Below, one piece after another: positions 1 to 6,857 of a stretch of DNA of 13,578 nucleotides. The first letter of the stretch is position 1; each line of letters starts with the position of its first letter. The position numbers and the translations under genes are program-made. The notes under the pieces are model-generated. The model saw only the letters and a list, made by a program, of their open reading frames with translations, made no database searches and was not told the DNA's origin. Source of the DNA: Chloroflexota bacterium (GTDB lineage Bacteria > Chloroflexota > UBA6077 > JACQUR01); assembly GCA_016210245.1 (NCBI GenBank), contig JACQUR010000131.1, forward strand, positions 1-13,578, in the 5' to 3' direction.

Positions 1-96
1 CGCGGGGCATGGGCGTTCGCCATCGGCGTGATCAGCTACATCTTCATGTTCGTCGGCTTCGTGCTCGGCATCCTGTACGCGATCCGGGAACGGTAG
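1..96 (+). CDS. C-terminal end of a membrane protein (partial)
   Basis: Frame 1 is open from the first base to a TAG at 94-96 and gives 31 residues, including FAIGVISYIFMFVGFVLGIL, one strongly hydrophobic helix followed by a basic tail (YAIRER). This is the pattern of a last transmembrane segment with a cytoplasmic end. The gene begins outside the window and the family cannot be told from this tail. A heptamer hairpin begins 14 bp after the stop and separates it from tsaB. Confidence 0.55.
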   Translation, partial: RGAWAFAIGVISYIFMFVGFVLGILYAIRER

Positions 97-110
97 GCGG
101 CCCGACGGGG

Positions 111-183
111 AGTGCTGAGTGCTGAGTGCTGAGTGCTGAGTGGTAGCATCCCACTCAGCACTCAGCACTCAGCACTCAGCACT
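111..183. repeat. Heptamer inverted repeat (GAGTGCT)n, 33-bp arms
   Basis: Left arm 111-143 and right arm 151-183 are exact reverse complements of 33 bp around a 7-bp loop (TAGCATC). Each arm is built of tandem AGTGCTG units. The left arm has TGA at 116, 123, 130 and 137, which covers all three plus-strand frames. It fills the space between the partial membrane gene and tsaB. It can fold into a long hairpin in RNA, but no T-tract follows. Confidence 0.95.
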
Positions 184-193
184 GCGAAGAGGC

Positions 194-844
194 GTGCTGC
201 TAGCGCTTGACACCTGCACCAGCATCGCCAGCCTGGCCCTGTTCGAGGGCGAGGTGCTGGCAGAGTGTACCTGGCGCGCGGGGCGCGAGCACTCGGCGCA
301 GCTCCTGCTGGAGGTGGATCGCGCCCTGGCCAGGCTGGGGCGTCGCCCGGCCGACCTCACCGCCGTGGCCGTGGCCCACGGGCCGGGCTCGTTTACGGGG
401 GTGAGGGTGGGGATCGCGCTGGCCAAGGGCCTGGCCTTCGCCCTGGACCTGCCCGCCTACGGGGTGTGCTCGCTCGACGTGCTGGCCGCGACCCAGGAGC
501 TGGCCCAGCAGCCGGTCCGCCCACTGCTGGAGGCCGGGCGGGGCCGCTTCGCCACCGCGCTGTACCAGCGCGGCTCGAGCGGGTGGGAGCGGCAGGGGCC
601 GATCCAGGGGATCGACCTGGACGCGCTGCCGGGCCTGGTCCAGGTGCCCACGGTCGTGTGCGGCGACCTATGGGGTGGGGTCCGCGAGCAGGTCGCGCAG
701 CGCCTGGGGCCGCTGGCCATCCTGGCCTCGCCCGCGGCCAGCCCACGGCGGGCCGGGTACCTGGCCCAACTGGCCTGGCAGCGCTGGCAGGCGGGCGAGC
801 GGCCGACGCCCCAGGCGCTCGAAGCGGTGTACCTGGCGCGCTGA
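194..844 (+). CDS. tsaB: TsaB, tRNA t6A threonylcarbamoyladenosine synthesis subunit
   Basis: The 216-residue protein is an inactive ASKHA-fold partner that binds TsaD and TsaE to transfer threonylcarbamoyl to A37 of ANN-decoding tRNAs in the cytoplasm. The family signature is clear: N-terminal LLALDTCTSIASLALF (residues 2-17) and HGPGSFTGVRVG (62-73), followed by the small-residue helix ALAKGLAFAL. The frame stays open upstream to a GTG at 140, but those 18 codons are the heptamer repeat. TsaB proteins begin directly before the LALDT strand, so the GTG at 194 is chosen. GAAGAGG lies very close to it, so the ribosome binding site is poor. No tsaD, tsaE or rimI is next to it. A MITE-like element follows 24 bp downstream. 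Confidence 0.93.
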   Translation: MLLALDTCTSIASLALFEGEVLAECTWRAGREHSAQLLLEVDRALARLGRRPADLTAVAVAHGPGSFTGVRVGIALAKGLAFALDLPAYGVCSLDVLAATQELAQQPVRPLLEAGRGRFATALYQRGSSGWERQGPIQGIDLDALPGLVQVPTVVCGDLWGGVREQVAQRLGPLAILASPAASPRRAGYLAQLAWQRWQAGERPTPQALEAVYLAR

Positions 845-867
845 GTCGCCAGCGCCCAAGAGAGACA

Positions 868-1152
868 GGGTGCGGGTCACGATCTTGCGCGCGAAGCGTG
901 GGCCTGCCTGGGAGCGTCGGCCTGCCTGGGAGCGCAGACATCCTGTTTCTGTTGATTTTCTCGTGGAGGCCTCCACTGGCGGGCTATTTTGGGGTTGATT
1001 TCGGGCTCGGCCTCCCACTGGAAGCCGAAAATCGGCCTCCACATGCAGGGCTTGCCCCACCGGCGCACCACCAAACCGAGTTCTTCAACAGAAACAGGAT
1101 GTCTGCGCTCCCAGGCAGGCCGACGCTCCGCGCGGAAACGTGACCCGCACCC
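868..1152. mobile_element. MITE-like element with ~70-bp terminal inverted repeats
   Basis: This explains the 349-bp gap between tsaB and the protease gene. The left arm (868-955) begins GGGTGCGGGTCACG and ends ATCCTGTTTCTGTTGA. The right arm (1085-1152) is its imperfect reverse complement. The left arm carries one extra 18-bp unit, because GGCCTGCCTGGGAGCG occurs at 901 and again at 919. The ~130-bp core has no convincing ORF and contains smaller palindromes such as GTGGAGGCCTCCAC. No transposase gene or clear target-site duplication is visible. It could be a dispersed palindromic repeat instead of a transposon derivative. Confidence 0.7.
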
Positions 1153-1193
1153 CGTTGAAGGTGCGCGATTGACGAACGCCTCCCACTGCCCAT

Positions 1194-2591
1194 ATGCTTG
1201 TGAGTGTGATGGCTGCTCGTCGCGCGCTCCTGCTCCTGGTCAGCCTGCTGCTCGCGGGGGCGCTTACCCTGGCTGGGCTGTCGTTCCAGCAGCAGGGGAC
1301 GCCACTGCCCGTGGCGAGCCTCCAGGCGGAGCCGGCCGATGCCCGCCCGGCCGTCCAGCGCCTGGCGGACGGGCTTGCCACCCTTGACCCCGCCGGGCCT
1401 ATCGCCCAGTCCGTGGCGGCGGACCTGGAACGCGTGGAGGCGGCCACGGCTGACCTCCGCCACCTGCAGCCCGCCGCGACCGTGTCGACCGACTTCCTGG
1501 ATCAGCCGCAGCTCCGCGACCTCTTCGTCCAGATCTTCGACCGCGACTATCTGCCCGAGGAGCGCGAGACCGACCAGCGGCTCCTGGTGACGCTGGGCTT
1601 GCTTCGTCCGGACCAGGACATCGTCCGCGAGTGGCTCGACCTGTACCAGGAGCAGGTCATCGGACTGTACGACAGTGACACCAAGAAGCTGTACGTGGTC
1701 GCGGACGCATCCCCGCTCGGGCCCGAGGCGCGGGTGACCTTCTCCCACGAGTACGTCCACGCGCTCCAGGACCAGCACTTCAGCCTGGCGACCGTGGCCC
1801 CCAAGCACCCCGATAACCAGGACCGCTCGCTGGCGGTCCACGCCCTGATCGAGGGCGACGCCACGCTGAGTATGGCCATCTACGCTACCCGGCAGCTCAC
1901 GACGGACGAGCTGGCGCAACTGGGCCAGTCGGGCGAGACCTCCCACCTGGCGCAGACCCCGCTGGTGCTGCGCGCCGAGCTGCTCTTCCCGTACGACGAT
2001 GGGCTGCGCCTGGTCCGCCAGCTCTACAGCCGCGGCGGCTTCGGCGCGGTCGACCAGGCCTTTGCCGACCCGCCGCAGTCCACCGAGCAGGTGCTGCACC
2101 CGGAGAAGTACGACCAGCGCGAGGCGCCGGAGCCGGTCGAGCTGCCGGACCTGGGCCCCACCGCGGGCGATGAGTGGCAGGTCCTGAGCAGCAACACGCT
2201 GGGCGAGCTCTATCTGCGGGTCTTGATCGAGCAGTACTCCACTCCCGCCACCGCTCGAGTCGCGGCCGCCGGGTGGGGTGGAGACCGGTGGGAGCTGCTC
2301 ACCCGGGGCGAGCAGACCGCGCTGGTGCTGCGGACGGTCTGGGACACCGAGCGCGACGCGCAGGAGTTCTTCTCCGCCTACGCCCAGGGCCTCCAGGCCC
2401 GTTTCGGCCCACAGGCCCAGGCGGAGCGCTCGGCGGACCAGGTGCGCCTCCGAGCCCCGGGCTACTGGATCTCGGTCCGCCAGCACGCCCGCGGGGTGGA
2501 CGTGGCCATCGCCCCGGATGCAGGGACGGGCGAGCGGTTGGACGAGTGGATGAGCCAGAGTGCAGATTTGAGATTTGAGAGTGCAGAGTGA
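1194..2591 (+). CDS. Secreted or lipid-anchored HEYVH metalloprotease-like protein
   Basis: This is a 465-residue protein of unknown substrate. The N-terminus has a basic start and a hydrophobic stretch (RRALLLLVSLLLAGALTLAG), so it is probably exported or membrane-anchored. The central motif FSHEYVHALQDQHF puts H185, E186 and H189 in a zinc HExxH arrangement. E220 in ALIEGDATLSM, 31 residues on, is a plausible third ligand, as in gluzincin-type peptidases. The C-terminal half has no motif I can name. A second ATG at 1209 would give MAARRALLL and is an equal candidate start. Neither has a strong binding site. The last ten codons (SADLRFESAE) and the TGA lie in the 2562-2622 repeat, so the original C-terminus was probably different. 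The MITE-like element ends 41 bp upstream and could carry or disturb the promoter. Confidence 0.75.
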   Translation: MLVSVMAARRALLLLVSLLLAGALTLAGLSFQQQGTPLPVASLQAEPADARPAVQRLADGLATLDPAGPIAQSVAADLERVEAATADLRHLQPAATVSTDFLDQPQLRDLFVQIFDRDYLPEERETDQRLLVTLGLLRPDQDIVREWLDLYQEQVIGLYDSDTKKLYVVADASPLGPEARVTFSHEYVHALQDQHFSLATVAPKHPDNQDRSLAVHALIEGDATLSMAIYATRQLTTDELAQLGQSGETSHLAQTPLVLRAELLFPYDDGLRLVRQLYSRGGFGAVDQAFADPPQSTEQVLHPEKYDQREAPEPVELPDLGPTAGDEWQVLSSNTLGELYLRVLIEQYSTPATARVAAAGWGGDRWELLTRGEQTALVLRTVWDTERDAQEFFSAYAQGLQARFGPQAQAERSADQVRLRAPGYWISVRQHARGVDVAIAPDAGTGERLDEWMSQSADLRFESAE

Positions 2592-2622
2592 GGCACTCTG
2601 CACTCTCAAATCTCAAATCTGC
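2562..2622. repeat. Perfect 29-bp inverted repeat between convergent genes
   Basis: Arms 2562-2590 and 2594-2622 are exact reverse complements with a 3-bp loop. The units are GATTTGA followed by GAGTGCA. The left arm encodes the end of the metalloprotease and supplies its TGA (2589-2591). The stop of the opposing 4-TM gene is 11 bp beyond the right arm. The position between convergent genes suits a bidirectional terminator, but there is no T-tract on either side. Confidence 0.93.
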
Positions 2623-2633
2623 AATCGACTGAG

Positions 2634-3074
2634 TCACGGGGCCGGCAGCACCAGCAATGCGGCCCAGGGGGCGCTCAGGATACCTACTCCCAGGGCGGCG
2701 ACGATGGCGCCCCGCAGGCGCTTGAAGCGCAGCACCTGCCGCGCGACCAGGAAGCCCAGGCCAGCCATGAGCAGCATCGCCACCGGGAGCCAGCGCAGCC
2801 GGTTCTGCACGATGTAGGCTTGCCAGGCGGCCGGCTGGACCGCCAGCAGCCGCTGTGCCACGGCCTCGTCGTAGGTCAGGCTGGCCAGAGCCAGGTAGAG
2901 CGCAGTGACCGGGAGTGTCCCGACCGTCAGGAGGGCGGCACCCAGCAGCATCGCGCGCACCGAGTACAGCCGCAGCAAGCGCACGGTCACCTGGACGCTG
3001 GAGAGGACGGCGAAGTTCCAGACGAAGGTGAGCGCCAGACCGAGAGGCGAGAGGTAGAAGGCGAGCGTTTCCAT
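2634..3074 (-). CDS. Four-helix membrane protein, function unknown
   Basis: This is a 146-residue protein, mostly hydrophobic. Four likely transmembrane segments can be seen: LAFYLSPLGLALTFVWNFAV, MLLGAALLTVGTLPVTALYL, LPVAMLLMAGLGFLVARQVL and AIVAALGVGILSAPWAALLV. A loop with charged residues (YDEAVAQRLLAVQ) lies between helices 2 and 3. I do not recognise the family. The ATG at 3074 follows the TAG of the diguanylate cyclase gene by only 2 bp, so the two are very probably co-transcribed and translationally coupled. A longer frame starting at 3104 would overlap the cyclase and is rejected. A link to c-di-GMP signalling is an inference from position only. Confidence 0.72.
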   Translation of the reverse strand: METLAFYLSPLGLALTFVWNFAVLSSVQVTVRLLRLYSVRAMLLGAALLTVGTLPVTALYLALASLTYDEAVAQRLLAVQPAAWQAYIVQNRLRWLPVAMLLMAGLGFLVARQVLRFKRLRGAIVAALGVGILSAPWAALLVLPAP

Positions 3075-3076
3075 GG

Positions 3077-4273
3077 CTACCGCTTGACTGCCACCTCGGG
3101 CCACACCCGCACGCGGTTGCGCCCCGCGTGCTTGGCCCGGTAGAGGGCCCGGTCGGCATGGCTGAGCAGCGCTTCGGGGTCGATCTCATCCGGCCCCTGG
3201 GCAGCGCCGCCCACGCTGAGCGTGATCTCGGACCGGCGCCGGCCGGGGCCAGCCAGCGGCGGCAGGTCGGCCACGGCGCGCCGCAACTTCTCGCCCACAG
3301 CCTCCACGGCGTCCGGGCCGCAGCCTGGCAAGATCACCGCGAACTCCTCCCCGCCCACGCGCGCGATCACGTCGGTGCGGCGCAGTTCGGCCCGCATCGC
3401 CCTGGCTACAGCCACCAGCACCTGGTCGCCGGCCGGATGGCCGAAGAGGTCGTTGATGCGCTTGAAGCGGTCCAGGTCGACCATGAGTAGCCCCAGCGAG
3501 TAGCGCAGGCGTCGGGCGCGCTCGGCCTCCAGGGCCAGCGTCTCGTGGAAGTAGCGATAGTTGGGCACCTCGGTCAGCGGGTCGACGGTGGCCAGCCAGC
3601 GTGTGGTCCGGTAGAGCAGCGCATTCTGCATCGCCACGGCCGTGGCCGCGGCGAGCAGCTCCATCAGCTTCAGCTCGTGCTCGGCGAACGGGTCGGAGTC
3701 GGCCCGCTCCAGGTAGATGGCGCCCAGCGTTCGGCCGTGGGCGCGCAGTGGGATGGCCAGCGCGAGCGCGGGCGGGGCGTCGCCCCGTGGCTGGGCCGCC
3801 TCCAGGTGGACGCTGGCGTCGGCCAGCGCCTGGCCGATGGGTCCTTCGCCCACCGCCACCACGTCCGCTGGCTGCGAACCCGCCACGCCCCGGCTGGCGG
3901 CCCGCTGCGCCACGTGCTCCCGCTCGTCCAGCACATAGATGCAGACCACCTGGTAGACGATCAGCTCGGCCAGCGCCTCGACGGTGCGGCGCACTACCTC
4001 GTCCGGGTCCAGGGCCGAGCTGATGACCCGGCTGACCTCGTGCAGGGCGGTCATGTGCCTCAGGTGGCGACGCAACTCCGCATGGGTGCGCTGCAAGTCG
4101 GTGGCATAGCGCTCTAACTGCTGCTGTGCGCTCTGCAGCTCCTGCACGTGCGCCTCGAGCTGCTCGCGCTGCGCTCGCTCGGCCTGGTAGAGGGCCAGCA
4201 GACGCTCGTAGTCGCCCGCCTCGTCGCCTCGCAGGTCTCGAGACACGGGCTGCCCCTGCAGTTCGCCACTCAT
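3077..4273 (-). CDS. Diguanylate cyclase with coiled coil, GAF and GGEEF domains
   Basis: The 398-residue protein should condense two GTP to c-di-GMP in the cytoplasm. A heptad-like coiled coil (ERLLALYQAERAQREQLEA onwards) covers about residues 20-85, a GAF sensor domain about 92-225, and the GGDEF domain about 235-390. The active-site signature is GGEEF at 307-311, with RRTD at 298-301, five residues before it, as expected for the product-inhibition I-site. DLDRFKRINDLFGHPAGD is the usual metal and substrate segment. The N-terminal coiled coil could transmit the GAF signal as a dimer. The frame is open to an ATG at 4318, but that ATG lies inside a 33-bp palindrome, so MSGELQGQ at 4273 is preferred. 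The binding site there is weak. Confidence 0.9.
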   Translation of the reverse strand: MSGELQGQPVSRDLRGDEAGDYERLLALYQAERAQREQLEAHVQELQSAQQQLERYATDLQRTHAELRRHLRHMTALHEVSRVISSALDPDEVVRRTVEALAELIVYQVVCIYVLDEREHVAQRAASRGVAGSQPADVVAVGEGPIGQALADASVHLEAAQPRGDAPPALALAIPLRAHGRTLGAIYLERADSDPFAEHELKLMELLAAATAVAMQNALLYRTTRWLATVDPLTEVPNYRYFHETLALEAERARRLRYSLGLLMVDLDRFKRINDLFGHPAGDQVLVAVARAMRAELRRTDVIARVGGEEFAVILPGCGPDAVEAVGEKLRRAVADLPPLAGPGRRRSEITLSVGGAAQGPDEIDPEALLSHADRALYRAKHAGRNRVRVWPEVAVKR

Positions 4274-4299
4274 CGCGTGCCACCGCGCCGCTTCTGGTT

Positions 4300-4367
4300 G
4301 GATAGCAGGCTTGGGCATGCCGAGATCAGCTTGGAAGCTGATCTCGGCATGCCCAAGCCTGCTATCC
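4300..4367. repeat. Perfect 33-bp palindrome upstream of the cyclase gene
   Basis: Arms 4300-4332 and 4335-4367 match exactly as reverse complements with only GG between them. The arm begins GGATAGCAGGCTTGGGCATG. Unlike the other boundary repeats it has no 7-bp period. It lies 27 bp upstream of the chosen cyclase start, so it would be in the 5' leader, where it could act as a terminator, an attenuator or the remnant of a mobile palindrome. Confidence 0.92.
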
Positions 4368-4427
4368 CCACTACTATGATGGGACCTGTCGCACCCGAAA
4401 CGCTAGAGGGCGCAGCCAGTACTTCGT

Positions 4428-4503
4428 GAGTGCTGAGTGCTGAGTGCTGAGTGGAGTCCCCTCCTACTCAGCACTCAGGAGTCAGCACTCAGCACTCAGC
4501 ACT
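4428..4503. repeat. Heptamer inverted repeat (GAGTGCT)n
   Basis: The left arm 4428-4453 is a run of GAGTGCT units. The right arm 4466-4503 is its inverted counterpart, interrupted by one variant unit (CAGGAGT). The right arm contains the last codons and the TGA (4482-4484) of the uracil-DNA glycosylase gene. It belongs to the same family as 111-183, 5214-5283 and 8119-8227. Confidence 0.92.
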
Positions 4504-5168
4504 CCGCTCGCCGCCTCTTCCGCCGCAACCTGCCGATATCGCTCGGCGATCCGGCGCAGGTCCGAGAAGAGGTGCGCGCGCAAGCGGTCGTGGCTCTCGT
4601 GGGGCTGGATGAGCACGTAGGAGGGGTGGATGGTAGCCAGCACGTGGGGCGCGGCCTCGGCTTCGAACCACTGGCCGCGCTGCTCAGTCAGGCGGAAGCC
4701 TTTGCCCAGGATCTCCCTGGCCGCCAGGGCGCCCAGGCAGCCGATGATGCGGGGGCGAACGATGGCCAGCTCCTGAGCCAGCCACGGGCGGCAGGCGGTG
4801 ATCTCGCTCTGCCTGGGCGGGCGGTTCTTGCCGTGCGCCCCGCCCGGCACCCAGGGGCGGTGCTTAACGATGTTGGTGATGTACACCCCCGGGCGCGAGA
4901 GGCCCGCCTCAGCCAGCGCCTCGTCGAGCAACTTGCCGGCGGGGCCGACGAAGGGCATCCCCTGCTGGTCCTCCTGGTAGCCGGGCGCCTCGCCGATGAG
5001 CACCAGCCTGGCGGTGGCGGGTCCGACGCCAAAGACCGTCTGGGTGCCGATCTCCCACAGCGGACAGGCGCGGCACCTGGCTGCCGTGCGCCGCACCTGC
5101 TCCAGCGCCCGCTCGCGCTCGGCAGCGCCCTTGAAGGGCTGCTCCAGGGGAAGCTGACGTACTGCCAT
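4482..5168 (-). CDS. Uracil-DNA glycosylase, family 4-like iron-sulfur enzyme
   Basis: The 228-residue enzyme should remove uracil from DNA in base excision repair. Motif 1 is GEAPGYQEDQQGMPFVGPAG (59-78), and motif 2 is IHPSYV with HPS at 181-183. Three cysteines sit at family-4 iron-sulfur positions: C32 and C35 (CRAC) and C126 (TACRPW). The usual KCRP cysteine is replaced by H103 (VKHRPW), and the following loop is longer than in typical UDGa. That loop has a length resembling UdgX but lacks its KRRIH motif. The start at 5168 is supported by GAGAGGG about 5 bp upstream. A longer frame from 5252 only adds repeat-encoded residues. The C-terminal GVLSAEC is encoded by the heptamer repeat. Confidence 0.87.
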   Translation of the reverse strand: MAVRQLPLEQPFKGAAERERALEQVRRTAARCRACPLWEIGTQTVFGVGPATARLVLIGEAPGYQEDQQGMPFVGPAGKLLDEALAEAGLSRPGVYITNIVKHRPWVPGGAHGKNRPPRQSEITACRPWLAQELAIVRPRIIGCLGALAAREILGKGFRLTEQRGQWFEAEAAPHVLATIHPSYVLIQPHESHDRLRAHLFSDLRRIAERYRQVAAEEAASGVLSAEC

Positions 5169-5213
5169 GAGGCCCTCTCGCGCCAGGGCAGCAACTTGCG
5201 TGCCGGATGATTC

Positions 5214-5283
5214 GGAGTGCTGAGTGCTGAGTGCTGAGTACACGGTCCTCACTCAGGACTCAGCACTCAGGACTCAGGACTCA
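5214..5283. repeat. Heptamer inverted repeat (GAGTGCT)n
   Basis: The left arm 5214-5239 is GGAGTGCTGAGTGCTGAG and on. The right arm 5251-5283 alternates ACTCAGC and ACTCAGG units, so pairing is good but not perfect. It holds the stop codon (5267-5269) of the small membrane protein and lies 46 bp upstream of the glycosylase start. Confidence 0.9.
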
Positions 5284-5629
5284 CCAGCCGCCGCACGCCC
5301 ACGACGATCAGGCCAACGGCGCCCACGGATATGAGGGGCATGGCGCACACGACCGGGTTGAAGGCGAAGGCCATGGAGGGGCGCATGGGCGCCGGAAGGG
5401 GCACCTTGACCGGCGTCTCGAAGCCGCCGCGCCAGAAGGCAAAGAGGATGACCAACACCGCCAGGCCGATACCGATCAGCAGCAGCCCGGCGAAGCGCTC
5501 CTGGAGGTGGAGCGAGGGTTTTGGATTTTGGATTTTGGGTTTTGGATTATGGATTGACGATGGTTCTCTGGAGAGCGCGCCGCCTTGCGGCGGGGGATCG
5601 GCATCCGGGGGACCGAATCCAGAATCCAA
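5267..5629 (-). CDS. Small two-helix membrane protein, start uncertain
   Basis: The believable part is about 75-80 residues. It has one helix (FAGLLLIGIGLAVLVILFAFW), a proline-rich loop (VKVPLPAPMRPSMAF) and a second helix (VCAMPLISVGAVGLIVVGV) ending in a basic segment. I do not recognise the family. The frame is open to an ATG at 5629, but the first ~40 codons run through the ATTTTGG repeats (IHNPKPKIQNPKP) and are unlikely to be original. AGGAG lies just before ERFAGLLL, yet no ATG, GTG or TTG is well spaced from it. The real start may therefore be lost, internal (a GTG in LAVLV) or inside the repeat. The last residues (SPES) and the TGA come from the 5214-5283 repeat. The gene has repeats at both ends. 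Confidence 0.5.
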   Translation of the reverse strand: MDSGFGPPDADPPPQGGALSREPSSIHNPKPKIQNPKPSLHLQERFAGLLLIGIGLAVLVILFAFWRGGFETPVKVPLPAPMRPSMAFAFNPVVCAMPLISVGAVGLIVVGVRRLVSPES

Positions 5630-5648
5630 AATCCAAAATCCAAAATCG
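5518..5648. repeat. Inverted (ATTTTGG)n heptamer arms around a 59-bp spacer
   Basis: The left arm 5518-5555 is made of TTTTGGA units with GGTTTTGG variants. The right arm 5615-5648 is made of ATCCAAA units and is the approximate reverse complement. The spacer is unrelated sequence. It separates the glycosyltransferase stop from the small membrane protein on the minus strand. Confidence 0.88.
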
Positions 5649-5650
5649 GC

Positions 5651-6391
5651 TCAGGTTTCGGGCTGGGAGGCCGGGTGGGCCAGGGCGCGATCGGCCGCCA
5701 GTTCCTCGTCCAGGTGCCGCCACAGCCAGAACAGCTCCTTGAAGGCGCGGACGATCACGTCCGGGCGGGCACCGGTGGCGCGTCCGGCCGTGCGCGGGTA
5801 GTGGCTGACATCCAGTTCCACAATGCGGAAGCCCAGCCGGCGGGACTTGATCAGAAACTCGGCCGAGAAGGTGGCCCCGCGCGCGTGGACCCTCACCTCG
5901 TCCAGGACGCGGCGGCGGAAGAGCTTGAAGGCGCAGTCCACGTCGCGCGCGGTGTAGCCAAACAGGGCGTTGACCAGCCAGTTCCAGCCCCAACCGTTCA
6001 GGCGGCGCATGAAGGGGTCGCGGCGCGGATGGCGAATGCCGATGACCAGGTCGGCGTCGGGGATATGGGGCAGGAGCAGAGCCAGTTCGCGCACGTCGAA
6101 CTGCTTGTCGCCATCGGTGAGGAAGACCAGCTCTTTGCGCGCGGCGGCGAAGCCGGTCGCCAGCGCGGCGCCATAGCCCTGGTTGCGCTCGTGGGAGACG
6201 CAGCGCACGGCCGGGTTCTCAACCGCCAGCCGCCCCACGAGCTTGGGGGTGGCGTCGCGGCTGCCATCGTTGACCACGATGACCTCGTAGTCGTCGGCCA
6301 GCCGCTCCAACACCTCCACGGTGGCCCGGACGGTCCGTTCGATAATCAGCTCTTCGTTGTACGCGGGCAGGACGGCAGAGATGCTCGGCAC
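5651..6391 (-). CDS. Family 2 glycosyltransferase, polyprenyl-phosphate (DPM1-like) type
   Basis: The 246-residue enzyme has the GT-A fold of dolichyl/polyprenyl-phosphate sugar transferases. It should move a hexose from a nucleotide sugar to a lipid phosphate at the inner face of the membrane. Visible motifs are VLPAYNEE (7-14), VNDGSRD (40-46), NQGYGAALATGF (70-81), and the metal-binding TDGDKQFD with D93 and D95. Downstream are DVDCAFKLFRR and a C-terminal VSHYPRTAGRATG region typical of the family. No transmembrane helices follow, so it is a soluble or peripheral DPM1 type. The GTG at 6391 is chosen because GGAGG lies about 5 bp upstream and the product starts directly with the first beta strand. 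The longer frame from 6532 runs into the palindromic element. Confidence 0.87.
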   Translation of the reverse strand: MPSISAVLPAYNEELIIERTVRATVEVLERLADDYEVIVVNDGSRDATPKLVGRLAVENPAVRCVSHERNQGYGAALATGFAAARKELVFLTDGDKQFDVRELALLLPHIPDADLVIGIRHPRRDPFMRRLNGWGWNWLVNALFGYTARDVDCAFKLFRRRVLDEVRVHARGATFSAEFLIKSRRLGFRIVELDVSHYPRTAGRATGARPDVIVRAFKELFWLWRHLDEELAADRALAHPASQPET

Positions 6392-6516
6392 GTGCCCTCC
6401 AGACAGGTGCTTCCTGACAGATATTAACTTCCCCAAGCGAGCGGGTGCAAGGTACCTGGTGCTCAAGAGAGGCACGGCCTGTACCGGCGGGGCGGGCAAG
6501 CCGCCTGCCTCGCCCT

Positions 6517-6698
6517 CTACTGATCGCTGCATAAGGATCTAAGCATAGCCAGAGGCCCGTAGCGCGGGGGCTTGTCCCCCGCCCCGCGCCCCGTAGGCTG
6601 CGTGCCCACGGGCGGGGGACAAGCCCCCGCGCTACGATCCCCGTGCGCGACGATCCCCGTGCGCGACGATGCTTAGATCTCTGTGCAGGGATCAGTAG
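6517..6698. mobile_element. Nested palindromic element (~180 bp)
   Basis: The outer arms 6517-6546 and 6669-6698 match as reverse complements at 26 of 30 positions (CTACTGATC...TCTAAGCAT). Inside them a perfect 27-bp inverted repeat, 6558-6584 with 6610-6636, carries GCGGGGGCTTGTCCCCCGC. A 16-bp direct repeat (CGATCCCCGTGCGCGA) is at 6635-6650 and 6651-6666. There is no ORF. It occupies the 546-bp divergent space between the glycosyltransferase and fabL. The remaining sequence there (6392-6516 and 6774-6857) shows no clear promoter or other feature. Confidence 0.7.
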
Positions 6699-6710
6699 AC
6701 CAAGCTCACC

Positions 6711-6775
6711 TTCGACACTTCACGGTCGACAGTCTGCCAGTCTCCTTTCGACTGTGAGCTGTTGACTGTCGACTC
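6711..6775. repeat. Degenerate GTCGACA-type inverted repeat
   Basis: GTCGACAGT at 6725-6733 is answered by ACTGTCGAC at 6765-6773. The flanks (TTCGACACTT and TTTCGACTGTGAGC) show decayed copies of the same heptamers seen in better form at 9032-9111. It appears to be an eroded member of that repeat family upstream of fabL. Confidence 0.6.
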
Positions 6776-6857
6776 GGTAGAGGGGCTGGCCATGCCCGAA
6801 ATGGGCCGAAGGCTGCCAGCCAGATGCTGAGGGCGGTATGCTTACGGGCAACCCGCC

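Noticed and set aside
111..183. CRISPR array
   Set aside because: The repeats are contiguous 7-bp units without spacers and form inverted arms. The other heptamer loci are built the same way.
984..2609. 541-codon open frame on the minus strand across the metalloprotease gene
   Set aside because: It is the antisense shadow of a GC-rich gene. Its product is low-complexity Leu/Arg/Gly-rich, shows no domain, and runs through the MITE-like element, while the plus strand has a clear HEYVH protein.
2562..2622. Intrinsic terminator call for the heptamer hairpins
   Set aside because: The hairpins are long and well placed but none is followed by a T-tract, so they were listed as repeats with a possible terminator role.
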